Assembly (NCBI GenBank): GCA_020430675.1
Contig: JAGQJJ010000128.1
Location: forward strand, 1 to 8,565
DNA: 8,565 nt
Direction of reading: 5' to 3'
Origin: Myxococcales bacterium
GTDB lineage: Bacteria; Myxococcota; Bradymonadia; UBA7976; UBA1532
The notes below the pieces were generated by a model that was not told the origin of the DNA, did not search any database, and saw only the letters and a program-made list of their open reading frames with translations. Within the stretch, counting starts at the first letter, position 1; every line of letters begins with the position of its first letter. The position numbers were made by a program, and so were the translations under genes. Shown piece by piece: positions 1-5,312 of the stretch.

Positions 1-206
1 TCGACCAGCTCTTCGGCGCCCTGCGCATCGACCTGGACGTCATCCCGGTCAGCGCGCCGGCCAGCGCGGCGCGTCCCGAGGTGAGCATGGAGTCCGGGGC
101 CCTGACGCTGCGGCTGGACACCGCGGCGGGGCCGGCCACGCTGCGCTTCGAGCCGCGAGACGACGGCGCGTTGCGGCTGGCCCTGGTCTCGCCCGGCGCC
201 CGCACG
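1..206 (+). CDS. Internal fragment of an unidentified protein, both ends missing
   Basis: Read on the plus strand in the frame beginning at base 3, this stretch gives a natural-looking protein. It includes the segments DQLFGALRIDLDVIPVS and LTLRLDTAAGPATLRFEP, with alternating hydrophobic residues suggesting beta strands, and almost every codon ends in G or C. Past about 206 the same frame becomes an Arg/Ser/Ala-rich string typical of an antisense shadow, although it stays open to 587. The opposite strand shows the reverse pattern: kinase-family sequence above about 205 and shadow-like sequence below it. The two frames share their third codon positions, so GC bias alone cannot decide between them. 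I infer that this is the inside of a gene entering from the left and cut near 206. I do not recognise the family. The alternative is that the minus-strand kinase frame is the real one throughout. Confidence 0.42.
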
Positions 207-2377
207 GCCAGACGGCGCGCGACGAGCAGCTCGACCAGATCGGGCGAGAAGGTCAGCGCAGCCCGGGCGCAAGCGGCGCGCCATTCATCATCGTCGACAT
301 CGCGCCCGAGCAGCGCGGCCAGCTCGATGGCCAGCCGATCGGCGGTGCGCCCGGCGAGCACCTCGTCGATGCGCTGCCGCCAGATGTCGTGGATGCCATC
401 AGGCAACCGGCGCGTGGCGTCCGCCCGAAGCGTGAAGCCGGCGGGGCCGGGCACCAGCGCGCCGCGCTGCACCCAGTCGCCGACCAGGTGGATGGCAAAG
501 AGCGGGCTGCCTTCGGTGCGCGTCTCCACCTCGGCGGCGACCTCGCAGTGCAGACCGAGCAGCGCCCGCACCAGATCGGGTCGATGATCGCCGGGCAACG
601 CGCCGATGCGCCGCACCTCGATCGCCGGGTGGCCCGCCAATCGCTCCAAGGCATACCGCGCGCCCACATCCGCGGCGCGGTTCTCCTCTTCGACGGTGAA
701 CACCAGCAGCGTCGGCAGATCGTCGGTGGCGAGCAGGCGCCGCGCGACGGCGACCGCCTCGGGGCCCCATTGCGCGTCATCGATCCACAAGACCAGCGGC
801 CGGCGGCGGCTGAGGCGCCGCAGATGCGCTTCGAGCACCGCAAAGCGCTCATGCGTTGAAAGCCGCCCCTCGTCATCGGCCGGTGGCGGTGCGATCAGCG
901 CGGCGAGCTGGTGCCACGTCTCTTCGTTCGACTCGCCCATCGCCCGCAGCGCCCGTTCGAGGCGCGCCCGCACCGCGTCGCGGTCGAGGCCCTGGCACAC
1001 ATGGAACGCCGCGAGCATCGGCCCCAGGCCGTCGCGGGCGCTGGGGATGGGGTTATGGCCGGCGCGCAGCAGCGTGGCCGCGCCCAGCTCGTGGCCCCGC
1101 TCGCCCAGCCAGGCGGCGAGGCGGCTCTTGCCGAAGCCCGCCGGCCCGCGCAACACGACGCCCCGGGGCCGCCGCTCGCCGGCCACGGCGCACAGCGCCC
1201 GCCACAGCACGTCGCGTTCGTCGAAGCGGTCGACCAGCGGCACCGCGCGCAGGCCGTACAGGCCCAGGCCCACATTGAGCAGCGGGTTCCAGGCGGCGAC
1301 CTCGTCGCGGCGCCAATCGGCGGGCAACGGCGGCAGGTCATCGCGGCCGCGCAATGAGGGTTCGTTGACCGAGACCTCGGCCCAATCGCGCCAGCGCCAG
1401 CTCAGCGCCGGCGGCGGCTCGGCGCTGGCGACCTCGGTCGGATCGGTCGCTTCGTCCTGCGTCACCCGCGGCAGATCCTCGCGCGTCGGACCGCCCAACT
1501 CGGCGCCTGCGTCGCTCAGGTTCAACAAGGCCCAGGCGGCGTCGGCGGCGCAGGCGTAGCGGCGCTCGGGCTCTTTTTCGAGCAGCCGATGCACAAAGCG
1601 CTCAAACGCGGCCGGCACATCGCTGCGCACCAGCGGCGGCGGCGGCACGTACAGATGGGCTTGCAGCGTCTCTTCCGAGTCGAGCCGGCGGAACGGCGGA
1701 TGGCCGGTGACAAGCGAAAAAGCCACGCACCCGACGGCGTACAGGTCGGTCCACGGCCCGTAATCCCGCCACGCGCAATGCACCTGCTCGGGCGCCATGT
1801 AATTCGGCGTGCCGGCCATATGCTCGCGGAAGGGATCCTCTTCGCGGTAGAGCGCGTGGGCCAGCCCGAAGTCGGTCAGCTTCACGCCGCGCTCGGGCCC
1901 ACCGGCGGGCAGCAGCACGTTATGCGGCTTCAGATCGCGGTGTACCAGCCCGCGGGCGTGGGCGTGGCCGAGCGCGTCGAGCAGCGCGAGCAGCACGCGG
2001 CGGATGGTGGGCCAGTCGGCCCGACCGCACAGCGAGGTCAGCGCGCCGCCTTCGACCAGCTCCATCACCAGATAGGGGCTCTCTTGGGGGTAGCGGCCAT
2101 CGCTGGCGCGAGTCGTCGCTTCGCCCACGTGGCCGTAATCATAGACGGTGACGATATGCGGGTGGCTCAGCATGGCCGCCGCGCGCACCTCTTCGCGGAA
2201 GGCCGTGCGGTATTGCGGCTTCTGGGCCAGCGGGCCGGTCAGCACCTTGATCGCCACCGCCGCGCGCTGGCCGCGATGCACGCCCCGCCACACCTCGCCC
2301 ATCGCGCCTCGGCCCAGCGGCGCGATCAGATCATAGGCCCCGAGGGGAATCGGGCGCTTGGGAGCATCGGCAGACAT
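2..2377 (-). CDS. PknK-like Ser/Thr protein kinase with AAA/STAND ATPase domain, 3' end missing
   Basis: This is a cytoplasmic protein kinase expected to phosphorylate Ser/Thr on partner proteins, fused to a nucleotide-binding regulatory region. The kinase domain spans residues about 15-275. It has the glycine loop LGRGAMGEVW (21-30), the catalytic Lys44 in VAIKVL, LVHRDLKPHN with Asp148, the TDFG motif with Asp169, and MAPEQ with Glu197. All catalytic residues are present and it is an RD kinase. A linker follows, then an ATPase with Walker A GPAGFGKS (411-418) and Walker B LVLWIDDAQW (Asp533, Asp534). Myxobacterial PknK-type kinases usually continue with a GWxFxH-like segment and TPR repeats. 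Here family-like sequence ends at LVARRLAV (bases about 205-215), after roughly 724 residues. The frame then stays open to base 2 but its residues look like antisense noise. The ATG at 2377 is the only plausible start, because an in-frame TGA lies 25 bases upstream at 2402-2404. No clear Shine-Dalgarno precedes it, which suggests translation linked to the upstream ATPase gene 63 bases away. Confidence 0.9.
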   Translation of the reverse strand, partial: MSADAPKRPIPLGAYDLIAPLGRGAMGEVWRGVHRGQRAAVAIKVLTGPLAQKPQYRTAFREEVRAAAMLSHPHIVTVYDYGHVGEATTRASDGRYPQESPYLVMELVEGGALTSLCGRADWPTIRRVLLALLDALGHAHARGLVHRDLKPHNVLLPAGGPERGVKLTDFGLAHALYREEDPFREHMAGTPNYMAPEQVHCAWRDYGPWTDLYAVGCVAFSLVTGHPPFRRLDSEETLQAHLYVPPPPLVRSDVPAAFERFVHRLLEKEPERRYACAADAAWALLNLSDAGAELGGPTREDLPRVTQDEATDPTEVASAEPPPALSWRWRDWAEVSVNEPSLRGRDDLPPLPADWRRDEVAAWNPLLNVGLGLYGLRAVPLVDRFDERDVLWRALCAVAGERRPRGVVLRGPAGFGKSRLAAWLGERGHELGAATLLRAGHNPIPSARDGLGPMLAAFHVCQGLDRDAVRARLERALRAMGESNEETWHQLAALIAPPPADDEGRLSTHERFAVLEAHLRRLSRRRPLVLWIDDAQWGPEAVAVARRLLATDDLPTLLVFTVEEENRAADVGARYALERLAGHPAIEVRRIGALPGDHRPDLVRALLGLHCEVAAEVETRTEGSPLFAIHLVGDWVQRGALVPGPAGFTLRADATRRLPDGIHDIWRQRIDEVLAGRTADRLAIELAALLGRDVDDDEWRAACARAALTFSPDLVELLVARRLAVRAPGETRASRNAPSSRGSKRSVAGPAAVSSRSVRAPDSMLTSGRAALAGALTGMTSRSMRRAPKSWS

Positions 2378-2440
2378 TGCGCGGCGGCAGCATAGCCCGA
2401 TTCAAGGCGCCGCGCATTCTTGGGCCCTCGCCCTTCGGCC
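2378..2440 (-). other. Short spacer between the ATPase and kinase genes
   Basis: This 63-base gap separates the TAG of the STAND ATPase gene from the ATG of the kinase on the minus strand. Bases 2421-2440 can form a weak stem (GGGCC with GGCCC) but no run of T follows it on the minus strand, so I do not call a terminator. No promoter-like elements are evident. The spacing and shared direction fit a two-gene operon. Confidence 0.5.
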
Positions 2441-4366
2441 CTACAGATCGTAGGCGACGGTGGCCAGGACGGCCTCGCCCTCGAACGGCGCAAACCGGAA
2501 GCGGCGAGCGCTCGCTTCGAGGCAGCGCACGTCGAGCATATCGCTCTGGCCGTCGACAAACTGCGCCTCGCGCACGCGGCCGTCGGGGCCGACGGCAAGC
2601 GACATCTTGACCCGCTGCGGGATGCCCACGCGGTTGCAGCGCTTGAGCGACCGCGCGTAGGTCGGCGCCTGACGCGCGACCAGCACCGAGGGCGGCGGCG
2701 GCGCGATGGGCCCGGGTGCCGGCTCGGGCGGCGCTTCGGCAAAGACCTCGGGCGCCGGCAGACGGCGCGCGCGCTTGCGGGTCGGCTGCGCCACGTGCGC
2801 CCAGCGGGCGGCGGCCGCCGAGGCGCGATTGCGCTCCAGCGTGAGCCGCTCGATGCGGGCTTCGGCCAGGGCCAGCTTGCGGCTGAGCACCTCGACTTCG
2901 AGACCGCCAGCGCCCGCGGTGTCCGTCACCTCCCCGGCGGACGACACCGCGGGCGCGGCGGCGGACACCCCGCCCGAACGCGCTCCCCCTGAGCGGTCCG
3001 GACCTGATGTCGCGAGCCCCTCCGGCTCGCTGTTCCATTGCAGCAGGGCCCCGATGCCCATCGCGCCAACAACTGCGATCAACACGCCCAAGACCACCAG
3101 CGCCTGGCCGGTGCGCGTCGAGAGCCCGCCGGGCGCCGTCAGCGCCTCCGGCCGTCGCGCGAGGGCCCCCCGCAGACCGGCCATCAGGTAATCGCGCACC
3201 TCGGGCGCCAGCTCGGTGCGTCCGTCCGCCCAGGCGCAGGCGCGGTCGAGAGCCTCGCCGTGCAGCAGCAGCTCGGCCGCGCGGTCGGCCTGCAGCCAGG
3301 CTTCGACGCGCGCGGGCAGGCCATCGCTGACCAGGCGCGCTTCGACCCACGCGGCGTCAAAGACGGTCGTGAAGACCCGACCCCGCGGGCGAATGCTGAC
3401 GCCGTCGACCGTGATGAAGCCGGCCATCAACAGCACGCAATGGGCCGGATCGCGCGGTCGCCAGGTCGGTCGCTCGCCGCCGAGCAGCGCCCCCCAGAGC
3501 GCGGCGACCCGGCGTTGCGGCGCGCCGTCGATCCACCGCTGCGCGGCGGAGAAGGTGGGCACGCGGTCGCGCTGACCCGGGTCGAAGATGGCCTCGGCCT
3601 GCGCGGCGACCGTAGCCGCTTCGGTGCCCGGCGCCAGCAGTGGCCCGCCCTTGGCGATCGCGGCGGCGAGCCGCTCGGTGAGCGCCGGTTGGCCGCCCGT
3701 CCAGTCGATGAGCGCCGCCGCCAGCGCCCGCACGTCACCGCCCAACGGCGCAAAGCGCGGACCGAAAGCGGCGGCGACCTCCGCGGCGGTGAAATCGGTC
3801 GGCGCCAGCTCGACGGCTTCGCGGAACCAGGTGCGCGCGGGCGATGGCGGCGCGTCGGGGCGCGTGGGCTCGGGCAGCAGCAGATCGGGCCGAGTCGCGC
3901 CAAACAGGCCGACGTGCACCGGGCCATCGGCCGCGGCCAGCAAGGCGCCGAAAAACTCCTCGGGGGGATAGGGCCGCGCGAGCAGGCTTTCAAGCTCGTC
4001 GACGAGCAGCACGGCCGCCGAACCGGCGGGCACGCTGGCGAGGTAGGCCGACCACCGTGCCTGGGGGCTCAGCTCGGCGTGCTGCTCCCAGAACGCGAGC
4101 GCGTCGGGCAGACCAAACGGCGCGGCGATGGCTTCGGCGAGCGCAAAATACCAGGTGGCCCCGGTCAGCGCGCCCTCGGCGATCCGGCCCAGTTCGATCT
4201 CAGCGCAGCGATGCCCATCGGCGCGCAGCCGCGCGGCCAGACGGCGGCGGAGCGTGCTCTTGCCCCCGCCGGCCGGTCCGAGAACGTAGAGATTGCGACC
4301 ATCAAGCAGGGTCCGCAGGCTGTCGGCATCGAGCGAGCGTTCGATGTAGACGGCGGGCGAAGACAC
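2441..4366 (-). CDS. STAND-type AAA ATPase, membrane-anchored, with TonB/AgmX-like C-terminal domain
   Basis: This 641-residue protein probably acts as an ATP-driven or ATP-gated switch in the inner membrane. The N-terminal part resembles the AAA_35-like STAND ATPases: VYIER near the start, Walker A GPAGGGKST (30-38), Walker B AVLLVDELESL (118-128), and a TWYFAL segment at 71-76. A winged-helix-like stretch (about 310-350) includes RPRGRVFTTVFDAAWV. It is followed by a helical linker with AELLLHGEALDRACAWADGR, as seen before the sensor repeats of STAND proteins. No WD40 or TPR repeats follow. Instead there is one membrane helix (421-443), a Gly/Ser/Ala spacer, a coiled coil (about 488-520), a Pro-rich stretch (536-562), and a C-terminal domain (570-641) resembling TonB or AgmX ends. 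That domain carries Cys577 and Cys615, which could form a disulfide. Basic residues before the helix predict a cytoplasmic ATPase and a periplasmic tail. The GTG start is chosen because GGGAGG lies 9 bases upstream (4376-4381) and an in-frame TGA lies just beyond. It probably heads an operon with the kinase. Confidence 0.85.
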   Translation of the reverse strand: MSSPAVYIERSLDADSLRTLLDGRNLYVLGPAGGGKSTLRRRLAARLRADGHRCAEIELGRIAEGALTGATWYFALAEAIAAPFGLPDALAFWEQHAELSPQARWSAYLASVPAGSAAVLLVDELESLLARPYPPEEFFGALLAAADGPVHVGLFGATRPDLLLPEPTRPDAPPSPARTWFREAVELAPTDFTAAEVAAAFGPRFAPLGGDVRALAAALIDWTGGQPALTERLAAAIAKGGPLLAPGTEAATVAAQAEAIFDPGQRDRVPTFSAAQRWIDGAPQRRVAALWGALLGGERPTWRPRDPAHCVLLMAGFITVDGVSIRPRGRVFTTVFDAAWVEARLVSDGLPARVEAWLQADRAAELLLHGEALDRACAWADGRTELAPEVRDYLMAGLRGALARRPEALTAPGGLSTRTGQALVVLGVLIAVVGAMGIGALLQWNSEPEGLATSGPDRSGGARSGGVSAAAPAVSSAGEVTDTAGAGGLEVEVLSRKLALAEARIERLTLERNRASAAAARWAHVAQPTRKRARRLPAPEVFAEAPPEPAPGPIAPPPPSVLVARQAPTYARSLKRCNRVGIPQRVKMSLAVGPDGRVREAQFVDGQSDMLDVRCLEASARRFRFAPFEGEAVLATVAYDL

Positions 4367-4375
4367 CGGCTGCGG

Positions 4376-4381
4376 CCTCCC
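4376..4381 (-). promoter_or_regulatory. Ribosome binding site deciding a GTG start
   Basis: On the minus strand this reads GGGAGG, with 9 bases before the GTG at 4364-4366. It supports the GTG as the ATPase start over the nearby ATG at 4406-4404, which is in a different frame. Confidence 0.7.
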
Positions 4382-4401
4382 AAAGCGCGAGGTTCTCTGG
4401 G

Positions 4402-4442
4402 ATCATGACCACATTTATACAATATTTCAAGAATGACAGATT
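4402..4442 (-). promoter_or_regulatory. AT-rich promoter candidate for the ATPase-kinase operon
   Basis: This is the most AT-rich patch in the window and sits just upstream of the ATPase gene. On the minus strand a sigma-70-like reading is TTGAAA (4425-4430), a 17-base spacer, then CATGAT (4402-4407). That would place the transcript start near 4395, upstream of the ribosome binding site. A second possible -10, TATAAA (4414-4419), has no good -35 at standard spacing. The call is inference from position and composition. Confidence 0.45.
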
Positions 4443-4471
4443 TGTTATGCCCCGCCCGCGCTCGGCTCGAC

Positions 4472-5170
4472 TCAGCGGCACTGCACCTGAAGCACCGAGA
4501 CCTGGCCGCCGAAGCCATCGTCGGCGGTCTCGGGGTTGGCGGGGTCGGTGATCCAGATCGGCCCGGCGCCGTCGGCGCGGTACAGCACGAACTTGTAGGT
4601 GTAGACGCCATCCTGAAGGCGCTGGCGCCCGATCCAGACCGACGAGCCGGCGAGGCGCTCCATGGGCACGCCTTCGCCGCGGCCGTCGGCCCACCCGTTG
4701 AAGTCGCCCCCGACGTGCACCTCGGCCAGCTCGGCGTCGCCGGCGTCGTAGCGGAATAGCGGCAGATTGCAGGGCGCGGCCTCGCAGAAGCCGCCGAGGC
4801 ACGCTTCGGCGAGTGGATCGTTGCAGTCGACGTCGGCGCCACAGACCTGCAAGACCACCGCGGCGTCGACCGGCAACGCCGCGTCGATGGGCAGCGCGAC
4901 ATCGACCGGCAGGGCATCGGGCAGCTCGGCGTCGATGGGGGCGGCGTCGAGGCCCAGGTCGACCGGCGGCGCGGCGTCGAGCGGATCCGCCGCGTCGAGC
5001 TCGGCGTCGCGGGGTCCGGCATCGGGCGGGTCGGCAGCGGGCACCATGTCGCCGATGGCGCGCCCGTCGGTCGGATCGCCGCTGCCGCCGGATGGGCCGT
5101 CATCGCAGCCGCCAGCCCAGCAGGCGCCGAGCAACGCGACGAGCAGCAGGCGGGGGCTCGCAATGGGCAT
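4472..5170 (-). CDS. Lipoprotein with acidic linker and CBM48/AMPK-type glycogen-binding-like domain
   Basis: This 232-residue protein is predicted to be exported and lipid-anchored. MPIASPRLLLVALLGAC is a signal peptide ending in a lipobox, with Cys17 (LGAC) or Cys22 (AGGC) as the acylated residue. Residues about 26-105 form a low-complexity Asp/Ala/Pro linker with recurring DAxPVD/PID units, common in myxobacterial surface lipoproteins. A Cys-rich knot follows (VCGADVDC at 109-116, CLGGFC at 124-129, Cys134). Residues about 147-230 resemble the CBM48/AMPK glycogen-binding fold: VHVGGDFNGW (151-160), VWIGRQRLQDGVYTYKFVLY (178-197), and PIWITDPANPET (204-215). The domain usually binds alpha-glucans or serves as a protein-interaction module; no catalytic domain is attached. 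The ATG at 5170 is chosen because GGAG sits 6 bases upstream. A longer open frame to 5437 would run through the divergent gene and lacks a signal peptide. The gene diverges from the MopE-like lipoprotein. Confidence 0.85.
   Translation of the reverse strand: MPIASPRLLLVALLGACWAGGCDDGPSGGSGDPTDGRAIGDMVPAADPPDAGPRDAELDAADPLDAAPPVDLGLDAAPIDAELPDALPVDVALPIDAALPVDAAVVLQVCGADVDCNDPLAEACLGGFCEAAPCNLPLFRYDAGDAELAEVHVGGDFNGWADGRGEGVPMERLAGSSVWIGRQRLQDGVYTYKFVLYRADGAGPIWITDPANPETADDGFGGQVSVLQVQCR
4859..5036 (-). repeat. Degenerate coding repeat, Asp/Ala/Pro linker
   Basis: These bases encode residues 46-104 of the CBM48-like lipoprotein. They consist of imperfect units of about 18-30 bases built on the gcgtcgaccggc/gcgtcgatgggc theme, translated as DAxPVD or DAxPID. 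The repeats are too diverged to be a simple satellite but are typical of slippage-grown linkers. Confidence 0.55.
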
Positions 5171-5312
5171 GCGCGTCTCCACGCCAGCGCGCCGCCCGCC
5201 GTGGACGTGCGCTGACCGAACGACCCCTCCGAACTTCGTGTCACCGAAGCCGATTCCGCCCCGCGCGGAGTCGACTTCACCCCGACCCCTGGTCCACTGT
5301 ACAACCGAGGCC
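5171..5312. promoter_or_regulatory. Divergent intergenic region between two lipoprotein genes
   Basis: This 142-base spacer must carry promoters for both flanking genes. For the plus-strand gene, a weak reading is TTCACC (5276-5281), an 18-base spacer, then TACAAC (5300-5305). That would start transcription at or within a few bases of the ATG at 5313, implying a nearly leaderless message; the only Shine-Dalgarno-like GAGG is just 2 bases from the ATG. For the minus-strand gene I see the ribosome binding site GGAG but no convincing promoter. A short dyad lies at 5234-5249. Confidence 0.4.
5234..5249. promoter_or_regulatory. Short inverted repeat, possible operator
   Basis: CTTCG and CGAAG arms flank a 6-base centre in the middle of the divergent spacer. 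It could be an operator shared by both genes. With only 5-base arms it may also be chance. Confidence 0.25.

Noticed and set aside
207..587. Continuation of the plus-strand frame from 206 to the stop at 587
   Set aside because: The residues become Arg/Ser/Ala noise, and the minus strand here matches the PknK-type ATPase region well.
1589..2395. Plus-strand open frame of 268 codons opposite the kinase
   Set aside because: The minus strand contains the complete set of kinase catalytic motifs here.
2421..2440. Possible terminator hairpin between the ATPase and kinase genes
   Set aside because: The stem is weak, the loop large and no T-run follows; the spacing fits an operon.
3038..4408. Plus-strand open frame of 456 codons opposite the STAND ATPase
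   Set aside because: Arg/Gly/Gln-rich shadow. The minus strand carries Walker motifs, a membrane helix and a good ribosome binding site.
4767..5312. Extension of the MopE-like gene upstream to 4767
   Set aside because: The extension runs antisense through the CBM48-like lipoprotein, looks shadow-like, and would bury the signal peptide.
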